DNA of 18,420 bases from an uncultured Alistipes sp. (GCA_937895825.1 CALBKP010000072.1:1-18420), one strand, 5' to 3'. Counted from the first letter of the stretch, positions 6,580 to 13,962 are shown. The notes: generated from the letters alone by a model not told the origin. A program made the numbers and translations.

Positions 6580-8073
6580 ATGCTTAACGAAAACTTTCTC
6601 CTTGTAGGAGCCCTGTTGCTCTTCGTCGCCGTACTTGCTGGTAAGGCGGCCTATCGTCTTGGTGCCCCCGCCTTATTGCTGTTCCTTGGTGTGGGTATGC
6701 TCTTCGGCTACAATGACTTCGTAGCGTTCGACTCAGCAGAACTTGCCGAGTTTATCGGAATGGTAGCACTCTGCATTATTCTCTTCTCGGGCGGTATGGA
6801 TACAACGTTTTCAGACATACGACCGGTTATGGCACCCGGCGTGGTACTCGCCACGCTGGGAGTCATCCTTACAGCCATAGTTGTTGGAGGCTTCATATAC
6901 TTCATAGGTCCAGTGCTGGGACTAAGCGTCGAGATATCGTTCCCATTAGCACTCCTTCTTGCTGCCACAATGTCGTCAACCGACTCAGCATCGGTGTTTT
7001 CCATCCTTAGAACCAAGAAGCAGGGATTGCAGGAGAACTTACGCCCACTACTCGAGCTGGAGAGTGGTAGTAACGACCCCATGGCATACATCCTTACCGT
7101 TGTACTCGTTGGCATCGTTTCGGGCGGCACCGACCTTAACTGGAGCGAGGCCATTGGCACATTCCTTATACAGATGATCGTTGGCGCCAGCCTCGGCTAC
7201 GGCTTTGGTCGCGCAACGGTGTGGGTAATAAACCGCATCAACATACGTAGCAACGCATCGCTCTACTCCGTGCTACTGCTCGCCTGCGTATTCTTTACAT
7301 TCTCGTTTACCACGATGGTATATGGTAATGGCTACTTGGCTGTATACATTGCAGGTCTTGTTGTAGGCAACCTACGCATCGCCCATCGCCACATGCTACG
7401 CACCTTCTTCGACAGTTTCACGTGGCTGCTCCAGATCGTGCTCTTCCTTGCTCTCGGCCTATTTGTAGATATACACGATCTACTTGACCCCGACGTGCTA
7501 TATATGGGTATTGCCGTGGGTCTATTCATGATCTTTGTTGCACGACCCCTATCTACATTTACCTGTCTGCTACCCTTCCGTAAGTTTACCAGCAAGGCTC
7601 GCACCTATGTATCATGGGTAGGTCTACGTGGTGCTGTGCCCATCATCTTCGCATTGTACCCACTAACAAACAATGTCGCAAATGCCGACTATCTCTTCAA
7701 CGTGGTATTCCTTGTGACCATCATCTCGCTCCTTGTGCAGGGTAACACCGTAAGCTCGATGGCCAACTGGTTAGGGCTGTCGTTCGAGGTGAAGGAGCAG
7801 ACATTCAAGCTCGCCGTGCCCGACCACATACGTAGCGAGTTCTCTGAGATCGAGGTTAATGCCAAGATGCTAAAGCAGGGCAACACGCTTAAGGACATCA
7901 GTCTTCCTGGCCACACCCTTGTTGTTATGGTCTATCGTAGTGGCAGCTACTTCGTACCCAAGGGTCTTACGGAGCTACGCCCTGGCGACAAGCTCCTTGT
8001 GGTGTCTGATAACAACGACGAGCTTATCAAGAAGGTACAAGATATGGGCATTCAGAATATCTTCAAGATGTAG
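6580..8073 (+). CDS. nhaP2: K+/H+ antiporter, CPA1 family, with C-terminal TrkA-C domain
   Basis: An inner-membrane cation/proton antiporter of 497 aa that exports K+ (or Na+) in exchange for H+. Residues 1 to about 400 contain about a dozen hydrophobic segments. Conserved transport motifs are SSTDSASVFS (about 132-141), ESGSNDP with Asn165-Asp166 (the ion-binding ND pair), and GLRGAVPI (about 348-355). Residues about 411-495 form a cytoplasmic TrkA-C/RCK-C domain (IRSEFSEIEV, LRPGDKLLVVSD), typical of the CvrA/NhaP2 branch and probably a ligand-sensing regulator. The start at 6580 gives a normal N-terminus. The substrate assignment comes from domain layout, so K+ versus Na+ is not settled. 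Convergent with rpsT across a strong terminator. Confidence 0.9.
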   Translation: MLNENFLLVGALLLFVAVLAGKAAYRLGAPALLLFLGVGMLFGYNDFVAFDSAELAEFIGMVALCIILFSGGMDTTFSDIRPVMAPGVVLATLGVILTAIVVGGFIYFIGPVLGLSVEISFPLALLLAATMSSTDSASVFSILRTKKQGLQENLRPLLELESGSNDPMAYILTVVLVGIVSGGTDLNWSEAIGTFLIQMIVGASLGYGFGRATVWVINRINIRSNASLYSVLLLACVFFTFSFTTMVYGNGYLAVYIAGLVVGNLRIAHRHMLRTFFDSFTWLLQIVLFLALGLFVDIHDLLDPDVLYMGIAVGLFMIFVARPLSTFTCLLPFRKFTSKARTYVSWVGLRGAVPIIFALYPLTNNVANADYLFNVVFLVTIISLLVQGNTVSSMANWLGLSFEVKEQTFKLAVPDHIRSEFSEIEVNAKMLKQGNTLKDISLPGHTLVVMVYRSGSYFVPKGLTELRPGDKLLVVSDNNDELIKKVQDMGIQNIFKM

Positions 8074-8109
8074 GCCATCGGACTAAACCGACAGCTCACA
8101 GCCATAACA

Positions 8110-8144
8110 AATTAGGGAGAGAATCGTTGATTCTCTCCCTAATT
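8110..8144. terminator. bidirectional terminator between the antiporter gene and rpsT
   Basis: A perfect 16-bp stem (8110-8125 with 8129-8144) with a three-base GTT loop lies between two convergent genes. A short T stretch follows on the plus strand and A/T-rich sequence on the minus strand. Confidence 0.9.
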
Positions 8145-8164
8145 GTTTGGTATCAGACGCTTAA

Positions 8165-8416
8165 TTACAATGCGTTAACGTGCAATGCAAGCGAGCTCTT
8201 AAGGTTACCTGCCTTGTTCTTGTGGATAATGTTGTGCTTAGCGAGCTTATCCAACATAGAGCTTACCTTGGGCAAAAGTGCCTCAGCTGCGCTGCGCTCC
8301 GTAGTGTTACGCAATGCCTTAACGGCGTTACGAGCGGTCTTGTGATAAAGGCGGTTGTGAGCGCGCTTTGTTACGGTCTGACGAATTCTCTTCTTCGATG
8401 ACTTGTGATTTGCCAT
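8165..8416 (-). CDS. rpsT: 30S ribosomal protein S20
   Basis: An 83-aa basic protein that binds 16S rRNA early in 30S assembly. The MANHKSSKKRIRQ start, the RAHNRLYHKTARNAVKAL core and the HKNKAGNLKSSLA end are family hallmarks. The length is normal for the phylum. It lies about 180 nt downstream of tRNA-Glu on the same strand. I found no TAnnTTTG box between the two, so it may be transcribed from the tRNA promoter. Confidence 0.97.
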   Translation of the reverse strand: MANHKSSKKRIRQTVTKRAHNRLYHKTARNAVKALRNTTERSAAEALLPKVSSMLDKLAKHNIIHKNKAGNLKSSLALHVNAL

Positions 8417-8597
8417 AGCTTCTTAATTTTTTGTATTTTTACTTTTATGCTTTTCTTTTTCTTTGCCGACAACTTTGTAAACGCCTGTCGACCAGCGCTC
8501 GATACGGCCGTAGCCGCTTGCGGATAGGCCTAAAGCCCGCTCCTAAATCATCATTCTAACCGCACGCACCACGCCCGAAAGCGCGACGCGCCAAGTG

Positions 8598-8669
8598 CAG
8601 CCCGTAGGAGAGTCGAACTCCTCTTTCAAGAATGAAAATCTTGCGTCCTAACCGATAGACGAACGGGCC
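8598..8669 (-). tRNA. tRNA-Glu (anticodon UUC)
   Basis: The minus strand folds into a full cloverleaf: a 7-bp acceptor stem (GGCCCGT with ACGGGCT, one G-U pair), a GGTTAGGAC-type D arm, and an anticodon stem CAAGA/TCTTG around a TTTTCAT loop, giving UUC. The T arm is GAGGA/TCTCC around TTCGACT. The discriminator base is G. CCA is not encoded. Confidence 0.96.
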
Positions 8670-8709
8670 AATCCACTAATGCTCAGTCAATGCAAGCAAT
8701 TTAGCGGTG

Positions 8710-8740
8710 CGAAGGTACGCAAAATTTTCTATTTGACAAA
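8710..8740 (-). promoter_or_regulatory. tRNA-Glu promoter
   Basis: Minus strand TTTG (8737-8740), exactly 19 nt, then TACCTTCG (8710-8717). This is a near-consensus Bacteroidetes promoter about 40 nt ahead of the tRNA. It probably also serves rpsT. Confidence 0.8.
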
Positions 8741-8778
8741 AGAAAACGAAAAAAAAATACCAACAATCCCTCTTTAGG

Positions 8779-9537
8779 CTATCGTTTAAGGATTATCGAG
8801 CGCGTTGTAGGATTAAATGCCACGCAGTCGCTATTGAAAAGTCGCTCGATATTTCCCGACTGCACCATCTCCTCGGTGGTGAGGTGTTTCAGGCTTGGAG
8901 TATCGACAAGGGCAATACTATCGGCAAGCGATAGTGCTATGTCGAGTTCGTGCGTAGAGAATATCACGCACTTATTCTCATCGTGCGCCAAGCGTCTGAG
9001 CAACGTGCATAGCTCGTAGCGGTTCGGCAGATCGAGGAACGACGTGGGCTCGTCAAGGAGTATCGCAGGAGTATCCTGAGCCAGCGCTCGGGCAATCATA
9101 ACCCTCTGGCACTCGCCATCCGATAGTGTCTCTACCCTACGCTCGGCCATAGCTCCAACACCCGCCACCTCCATAGCACGCACTACCTTAGCCTCATCCT
9201 CGTCCGTGAGGCGACCCATCCAATCGGTATATGGCGAGCGGCCAATGGCCACAAGGTCGCGGACAGAGAGTGCATCGGCATCCACACGCTCGGTATTTAC
9301 AAAAGCAATCTTTCGCGCTAACGTAGCCGCAGGTATCGTGTCAAGCACCTCACCCTCAACACGTATCTCCCCCGCTTGCACACGACCAAGGCGAGAGATC
9401 GCCCTAAGTAGCGTAGACTTACCCGTACCATTGCGGCCAAGAAGTGCCACAAGACTACCACGCTCGAAGCGTGCCGAAGCACCCGAAATAAGCGTACGCT
9501 CTGCAAACGACAATGTTATATCCCTAAGCTCTATCAT
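8779..9537 (-). CDS. ABC transporter ATP-binding protein, FecE/BtuD type (metal-chelate or cobalamin import)
   Basis: A cytoplasmic ATPase of 252 aa that drives import through the permease encoded just upstream. The Walker A motif is GRNGTGKST (34-42), the signature is LSDGE (138-142), Walker B runs ILLDEP (159-164) and the H-loop His is 196 (STHE). The D-loop SFLDLP is also intact. The Q-loop position reads NTERVD, with no Gln, a change I associate with Bacteroidetes members of this group. The last part (about 210-252) is a short C-terminal extension. The gene overlaps the permease by 4 nt (9534-9537) and is the last of a three-gene operon. The substrate cannot be told from the ATPase. Confidence 0.92.
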   Translation of the reverse strand: MIELRDITLSFAERTLISGASARFERGSLVALLGRNGTGKSTLLRAISRLGRVQAGEIRVEGEVLDTIPAATLARKIAFVNTERVDADALSVRDLVAIGRSPYTDWMGRLTDEDEAKVVRAMEVAGVGAMAERRVETLSDGECQRVMIARALAQDTPAILLDEPTSFLDLPNRYELCTLLRRLAHDENKCVIFSTHELDIALSLADSIALVDTPSLKHLTTEEMVQSGNIERLFNSDCVAFNPTTRSIILKR

Positions 9538-10565
9538 TGGCGGTTACGGTTACGGATTACTACATATATGATAATAGGTACGCCCAGGAGCGAGGTGATG
9601 GTATTCACCGGAAGCATCACACCACTACGTGCAACGACATCGCAAAGTAGCGAGCACACAAGCATCGACACTGCGCCCCACAGCATAGCCGCAGGCATAA
9701 GCACACGATGGTCCGCCGTACGGAAGGTCATGCGCGCAAGGTGCGGCATCGCAAGACCAATAAAGCCCACCGGGCCACAGAAGGCAGTAACCGTACCTGC
9801 AAGGAGCGTCGTCGAGAGAAAGATGATGACCCTCGATTGCATAACCTGAAGTCCCATCGTGCGGGCATAGCTCTCGCCAAGGAGTAACATATTCAGGGGC
9901 TTAATAGCCACAACCGAGAGTACCAATCCAACAACGACGACGGGCAGAAGGATGTGCAGCTGCTCAACGGTCACCGTTGATAGCGAGCCCATTGTCCAAA
10001 CAATAAATGTCTTCAACGACTCGTCAGTGCCCATATACTGAAGTATGCCCACAATAGCCGAGATAGCTGAGCCAAGCATCATACCTATAATAAGTATCGT
10101 GTTGATATTCTTAATCTTACGCGACAACCACATAACGAGCATCAGTATTGCTGCCGAGCCTATCCACGCCATGCCAGTAAGGCCGAACGACATAACAAAC
10201 GATGCCGAGCCCGAGCAAAGCATTGGCATAGCCATAGTAAAGAGTGCCACGCCAAGGCTTGCTCCCGAGTTGATACCCAGCACATAGGGGCCCGCCAGCG
10301 GGTTACGGAACAGCGTCTGCATCTGAAGGCCACTGGCCGAGAGTGCTGCACCTGCCGCAATGGCTACCAACACCTTTGGTAGGCGCATGCGTAGCACAAT
10401 TGTCGAGATACCCGCATCAACATCGCCACTCGTAAGTGCTGCCCACACATCCGCAATGGGCACCTGCGTAGTACCCACAAGCAACCCACCGAGGGCAAGT
10501 GCCACCATTGCCACCGTAAGCATAGCAAAGAGTATCGTATGAAGTATATGTTCTCGGTTTGACAT
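9534..10565 (-). CDS. FecCD-family ABC transporter permease
   Basis: An inner-membrane permease of 343 aa for iron-siderophore, haem or cobalamin-type substrates. It has about nine to ten hydrophobic segments and the family signature blocks: RMRLPKVLVAIAAGAALSASG (about 59-79), QTLFRNPLAGPYVLGINSGA (about 83-102) and GPVGFIGLAMPHLARM near the C-terminal third, which contacts the ATPase. A single permease gene implies a homodimer. It lies 7 nt downstream of the binding protein gene and overlaps the ATPase gene by 4 nt. Confidence 0.94.
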   Translation of the reverse strand: MSNREHILHTILFAMLTVAMVALALGGLLVGTTQVPIADVWAALTSGDVDAGISTIVLRMRLPKVLVAIAAGAALSASGLQMQTLFRNPLAGPYVLGINSGASLGVALFTMAMPMLCSGSASFVMSFGLTGMAWIGSAAILMLVMWLSRKIKNINTILIIGMMLGSAISAIVGILQYMGTDESLKTFIVWTMGSLSTVTVEQLHILLPVVVVGLVLSVVAIKPLNMLLLGESYARTMGLQVMQSRVIIFLSTTLLAGTVTAFCGPVGFIGLAMPHLARMTFRTADHRVLMPAAMLWGAVSMLVCSLLCDVVARSGVMLPVNTITSLLGVPIIIYVVIRNRNRQ

Positions 10566-10572
10566 CGTGATT

Positions 10573-11700
10573 CTACTTTAATCGTCGGTGGTAATAGAGA
10601 CTATCGTCGTGGCCATGCATAATATCAACCATATCGCGTAGCACAACATCGGGGCGCACGATGGCCGATTCCCAGAAGTCGCTACCACCGGCTGCCGTCT
10701 GACGCAGGTTATTATTGTAGACGTTACCACGTTTAACTACCTCGCTACTAACAAAGTGCGGAGCTACAGCACAGAGTTCGTCAAGCGAACGACACTGTCC
10801 CACATTGAGCCATAAATCGGCATCAGCGACAAGCAGCAATGCCTCCTCGAGGCTTATGCCACGCGAGCCACCCGTTGGGTTCTTTCCTTTATATATATAC
10901 TCGCCACCCGCATCCTCCACAAGGCGCACCATATAGCTGTCATCCGAGGGCATATACCACACATCCTGATACGGCAGATTAAACATGACCTTAGGCTCGA
11001 CATCCGGCATAACGCCATAGCGCACAGCCTCATAGCGCTCCATAACCTCCGAAAAAAGCTCCTCGGCATGTTCCCTGCAACCTACAATCTCCGCCACGGC
11101 AACCATCCACTCGGCCTTGCCCAGTGGCGACTGCTCAGTATAGTCGCCGAGGTATATATACGGTATTCCCAACTCGCGGAACTTAGCCGTAACTGCCGTA
11201 TTCTCAGCAGTAACGCCATACATCAGCACCACATCGGGACGTAGCGAGACAAGGGTCTCATAGTCGAGGTTACTGTCGTAGCCGACATCCTTGACCTCGG
11301 GATTCGTAGCTACCGCCTCGTTCATGACATACTGCTTACCCGAGACTCCAACAATACTCTCTACCGCACCAATGGCATCAAGCATAGCCACATGACTTGT
11401 AGACATGCATACAACACGCTCTGCTGCACCCACTATGTACTGGCCATCATAACCCTCGGCCATTTCGTTCGTAGGAAATATCGCCAAGCGCTGCTCAACG
11501 ATGGCATCACCTTGCCAAGGACGCGTGACGCTTAGAAGTGTAGCACCCCGAGAGTTGGACTTGATGGTAAAACCCGTAGCATGATGTGGGGTATATTCTG
11601 CCGTTTGAAAATCCACCAATGAATCGCCACTTCCATCGGCACAACACACGCACAATGAAATGATTACGACAATAGCGAATATTTTCCACAGAAATTTCAT
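10573..11700 (-). CDS. ABC transporter substrate-binding lipoprotein, FepB/BtuF type
   Basis: A periplasmic binding protein of 375 aa that delivers substrate to the FecCD permease. The signal peptide (about 1-18) ends in a Cys pair (C19-C20), so a lipoprotein anchor is likely. The periplasmic-binding fold is shown by RVVCMSTSHVAMLDAIGAVESIVGVS (about 95-120, in two pieces), LRPDVVLMYG (153-162) and GIPYIYLGDY (178-187). The N-terminal region about 28-94 is an additional beta-rich stretch, seen in Bacteroidetes homologues. No cobalamin riboswitch precedes it: tRNA-Pro lies there and the spacer is under 80 nt. An iron-chelate substrate is therefore a mild preference over B12. First gene of the importer operon. 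Confidence 0.9.
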   Translation of the reverse strand: MKFLWKIFAIVVIISLCVCCADGSGDSLVDFQTAEYTPHHATGFTIKSNSRGATLLSVTRPWQGDAIVEQRLAIFPTNEMAEGYDGQYIVGAAERVVCMSTSHVAMLDAIGAVESIVGVSGKQYVMNEAVATNPEVKDVGYDSNLDYETLVSLRPDVVLMYGVTAENTAVTAKFRELGIPYIYLGDYTEQSPLGKAEWMVAVAEIVGCREHAEELFSEVMERYEAVRYGVMPDVEPKVMFNLPYQDVWYMPSDDSYMVRLVEDAGGEYIYKGKNPTGGSRGISLEEALLLVADADLWLNVGQCRSLDELCAVAPHFVSSEVVKRGNVYNNNLRQTAAGGSDFWESAIVRPDVVLRDMVDIMHGHDDSLYYHRRLK

Positions 11701-11704
11701 ACGA

Positions 11705-11712
11705 CAAAGTTA
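11705..11712 (-). promoter_or_regulatory. possible -7 box of the importer operon, nearly leaderless
   Basis: Minus strand TAACTTTG matches TAnnTTTG but ends only 4 nt before the ATG at 11698-11700. If used, the mRNA would be leaderless or almost so. No -33 match is visible, and I saw no Fur-like palindrome. Confidence 0.35.
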
Positions 11713-11730
11713 CATTTTTTTTGTGATAAA

Positions 11731-11763
11731 TTTGCATTATTGGGAAAATTATTATTATCTTTG
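11731..11763 (+). promoter_or_regulatory. tRNA-Pro promoter
   Basis: TTTG (11731-11734), 21 nt, TATCTTTG (11756-11763). A good Bacteroidetes promoter 16 nt ahead of the tRNA-Pro gene. Confidence 0.75.
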
Positions 11764-11779
11764 CACCGCAAAACCAGTT

Positions 11780-11854
11780 CGGGATGTAGCTCAGCCCGGT
11801 TAGAGTACACGTCTGGGGGGCGTGTTGTCGCAAGTTCGAATCTTGTCATCCCGA
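11780..11854 (+). tRNA. tRNA-Pro (anticodon GGG)
   Basis: A full cloverleaf with C1-G72: acceptor CGGGATG with CATCCCG, anticodon stem CACGT/GCGTG around CTGGGGG, giving GGG, T arm CAAG/CTTG around TTCGAAT, and discriminator A. CCA is not encoded. Remains of an integrase lie about 180 nt downstream, which suggests it has served as an integration target. Confidence 0.95.
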
Positions 11855-11863
11855 CTAACCGCT

Positions 11864-11912
11864 AAGGCGTTGAAAATCAGCAGACAATGCGGTTTCAACG
11901 CCTTTCATTTTT
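11864..11912 (+). terminator. terminator of tRNA-Pro
   Basis: A 12-bp stem (11864-11875 with 11893-11904) with a 17-nt loop, followed by CATTTTT. Typical placement directly after a tRNA. Confidence 0.8.
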
Positions 11913-11950
11913 CCTAAAAACAGCCGTTTCGGCAATAAAAAAAACCAAAA

Positions 11951-12014
11951 TTCTGCACAATTTCGCACTATTCGGACATATTCCGCTTAAAAATCCGTGC
12001 AAAATCCGTGCAAG
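11951..12014 (+). repeat. run of about 10-nt direct repeats ahead of the integrase remnant
   Basis: An exact 11-bp tandem duplication (AAATCCGTGCA, 11991-12001 and 12002-12012) ends a longer run of degenerate units beginning TTC or TCC and often containing GCAC or GTGC, at 11951, 11962, 11971, 11981, 11994 and 12005. The spacing is 9-13 nt, near one helical turn. Placed between a tRNA and an integrase N-terminus, these may be recombinase arm-binding sites or part of an attachment site (inference). Confidence 0.55.
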
Positions 12015-12034
12015 TGGTTTCGACTATTACCGCT

Positions 12035-12245
12035 ATGGCAACAACCAGCTTCTACCTCGACACCCGAGCGACAGGATGGGATAAGCCCGCACTCGTGAAA
12101 AATCGTGACGAGCAAATCAAGCGTATGGTAGATGCTCGACGAGCTATGCCGCCAGAATGACCGTCTCGACAAAGAGCATAAGCGCACCGAGCGTGAGCGT
12201 GAGCGTACAGATAAGTTGATTGAGAAGATTTTAGAAGAGAAATAA
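12035..12245 (+). pseudogene. remnant: tyrosine recombinase N-terminus joined to a coiled-coil tail
   Basis: The ATG at 12035 opens a frame of 41 codons whose first residues, MATTSFYLDTR, are those of Bacteroidetes tyrosine recombinases. The match ends near RATG. The frame then becomes charged (KNRDEQIKRMVD) and stops at a TGA at 12158-12160. Another frame, from the ATG at 12132 to a TAA at 12243-12245, continues the same charged pattern for 37 codons (RQNDRLDKEHKRTERERE, LIEKILEEK). A one-base loss near 12131 would explain the switch. I read this as the first codons of an integrase fused by deletion to the C-terminal coiled coil of another element gene, then frameshifted. The catalytic domain is absent, so it cannot recombine DNA. 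The 37-codon part could instead be a small intact gene, since it ends 1 nt before the next ATG. Confidence 0.6.
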
Positions 12246-12246
12246 T

Positions 12247-13536
12247 ATGGGACTATTCGATTTTATTAAGCGTAAAGAACTTGCTACAATAGAATCCTTG
12301 CGCAACGAGCTGACATTAAAAGATGCGCACATAGCCAATCTTGAGCAATACGAAGGGATTGTATCTGTAGATGCCGTAATCAATGCAAAACAAGAGGAAT
12401 GTAACCGATACGACGAGTATTTAACCACTCGAAAGGAAGAGTTAAGCAAAATTAATGCTGAAATAGATGACAAGCGTAAGCAAATCGTTCAACTCGATAA
12501 TGAGATTTTATTACAGGAGTATGGTATTTATATGCCTATATACGATTTTGTCAATTCAGAGCAATATGCAGAGCGGCTTAAACGAGTACGTGATGCACAA
12601 AAACAAATGATATTAAATAAGCGTGCTGCTGTATGCCCAGTCCAGTGGACTGTAAGTGGAAGTACAAGCAAAGGTAAGCAGATGACGTCGCAGAATATTA
12701 AGCAAATACTACGTTGCTTCAATGACGAATGTGATGTCTTGATATCAAAAGTTAAGTTCAACAACGTAGAAGCCTATGTAAAGAAGATATATGCATCTTG
12801 GCAGGCATTAAACAAAATCAATTCCGCCAATTGTGTATCTATCACAGAGGAATATGTTAGGCTTAAAATCGAAGAATTGCAGATTGCTTATGAGTATGCC
12901 CTAATAAAGCAGAAAGAGAAAGAAGAACAACGGGAATTACGCGAACAACAACGAGAAGAGGCACGCTTAACCAAAGAGATTGAGGCAAAGCGCAAAGAAA
13001 TAGAAAAAGAACAAAAGCATTATACAAATGCGTTACTTAAAATCAACAAGCAATTATTAGGATGCTCGGATATTGAGCGTGAACTGCTCGAGGATAAGAA
13101 GCGTGAGATACAAGGACATCTTGAAGAGTTAGATGTAGCTGTAAAAGATATTGACTACAGAGAAGCCAACAAGAAAGCTGGCTACGTTTATATAATATCT
13201 AACATAGGAGCTTTCGGAGAAGATATCTATAAAATAGGAATGACACGCCGTTTAGACCCTACAGAGAGAGTCGACGAATTAGGCGATGCCTCTGTGCCAT
13301 TCAAATTTGACATTCATGCAATGATATTTTCGGATGATGCCCCTCGACTGGAAGCAGCATTGCACCGTGCATTTGAGCAAAAGCGCCTCAATAAAATAAA
13401 TAATCGTAGGGAGTTCTTTAATGTTACACTTGAAGAAATAATTGAGGTAGTTAAGGCAAATTACGATAAGACTGTAGACTTCATTAAAACACCAGAAGCA
13501 GAGCAATACAGAGAATCATTAAGAATTAAGAATTAA
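12247..13536 (+). CDS. coiled-coil protein with C-terminal T5orf172 (GIY-YIG superfamily) domain, DUF4041-like
   Basis: A 429-aa protein in three parts. Residues 1 to about 90 are a charged coiled coil. About 90-210 are a globular middle (EYGIYMP, then helices) resembling DUF4041. About 215-300 are a second, very Glu/Lys/Gln-rich coiled coil. Residues about 310-405 form a T5orf172/Mug113 domain: GYVYI (312-316), YKIGMTRR (328-335), RVDELG, a Glu (369) in LEAALHRAF, and RREFF (387-391). This domain belongs to the GIY-YIG nuclease superfamily, so DNA cleavage is possible but not shown. Such proteins are frequent in phages and mobile islands. The gene is distinctly AT-rich compared with its neighbours and sits between recombination remnants, so it is probably acquired. 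It starts 1 nt after the preceding small frame. Confidence 0.85.
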   Translation: MGLFDFIKRKELATIESLRNELTLKDAHIANLEQYEGIVSVDAVINAKQEECNRYDEYLTTRKEELSKINAEIDDKRKQIVQLDNEILLQEYGIYMPIYDFVNSEQYAERLKRVRDAQKQMILNKRAAVCPVQWTVSGSTSKGKQMTSQNIKQILRCFNDECDVLISKVKFNNVEAYVKKIYASWQALNKINSANCVSITEEYVRLKIEELQIAYEYALIKQKEKEEQRELREQQREEARLTKEIEAKRKEIEKEQKHYTNALLKINKQLLGCSDIERELLEDKKREIQGHLEELDVAVKDIDYREANKKAGYVYIISNIGAFGEDIYKIGMTRRLDPTERVDELGDASVPFKFDIHAMIFSDDAPRLEAALHRAFEQKRLNKINNRREFFNVTLEEIIEVVKANYDKTVDFIKTPEAEQYRESLRIKN

Positions 13537-13584
13537 AAATTCATAATTACTACAATCAAAACAAACCAATAAAAACTAACAACT

Positions 13585-13815
13585 ATGGATGCTTTATCTA
13601 TTATCATCACTTTGGTCAGCCTTGTCGCTGGCGTATTGCAGATTATTCTATTCTTCAAGGTCTGGAGAATGTGCGATGATATCAAAGCCTTGCGCCAACA
13701 ACATTGCTCAGCATCACAATCTCCAACCAGCGGTTTAGGGGGAGGGCTGCTACTTTTGCTTGTGGGCGTAATTTGGCTAATATTTATTGTATTCTTGGTC
13801 ATAATGTCTGTATAA
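13585..13815 (+). CDS. small two-helix membrane protein of unknown function
   Basis: A 76-aa protein with two hydrophobic helices (about 4-25 and 53-74). They are joined by a polar loop containing WRMCDDIKALRQQH and a Ser/Gly-rich turn. It lies 48 nt downstream of the T5orf172 gene on the same strand, probably in the same transcript. I do not recognise it. Small two-helix proteins accompany effectors in several mobile-element systems, but no function can be read here. The AT-rich start region lacks a Shine-Dalgarno sequence, which is normal in this phylum. Confidence 0.6.
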   Translation: MDALSIIITLVSLVAGVLQIILFFKVWRMCDDIKALRQQHCSASQSPTSGLGGGLLLLLVGVIWLIFIVFLVIMSV

Positions 13816-13820
13816 CCGAT

Positions 13821-13880
13821 ATGAACACACGCCTATCCCAATTTATTGACTACGCCACGAATGGCAATCGTGCGGAGTAG
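13821..13880 (+). pseudogene. possible truncated HTH (XRE-type) regulator start
   Basis: A 19-codon frame reads MNTRLSQFIDYATNGNRAE and then stops at a TAG. The opening resembles the first helix of XRE-family regulators in Bacteroidetes prophages and elements, where the next residues would form the HTH. It starts 5 nt after the small membrane gene ends. The similarity is short and may be chance; if real, it marks the right edge of the acquired segment. Confidence 0.35.
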
Positions 13881-13926
13881 TTTCAGATACGTAGTAGCCA
13901 ATCTTCTCATCCATCAATCCAAACAA

Positions 13927-13962
13927 ACAAGCGACCTCGGCATACTAACCAAGATCGCTTGT
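13927..13962. terminator. terminator of the peptidase/PNGase-like operon
   Basis: An 8-bp stem ACAAGCGA/TCGCTTGT, extended by two pairs past one mismatch, with a loop of about 14 nt. It lies 22 nt beyond the lipoprotein stop on the minus strand, where TTGTTTG follows. It could also stop read-through from the island side. Confidence 0.65.

Noticed and set aside
10573..11779. Cobalamin riboswitch controlling the importer
   Set aside because: The spacer to tRNA-Pro is under 80 nt and holds no aptamer-like structure.
13845..13914. Minus-strand 23-codon frame beginning MDEKIGYYVSE
   Set aside because: Too short, no promoter, and overlaps the possible HTH stub; most likely chance.
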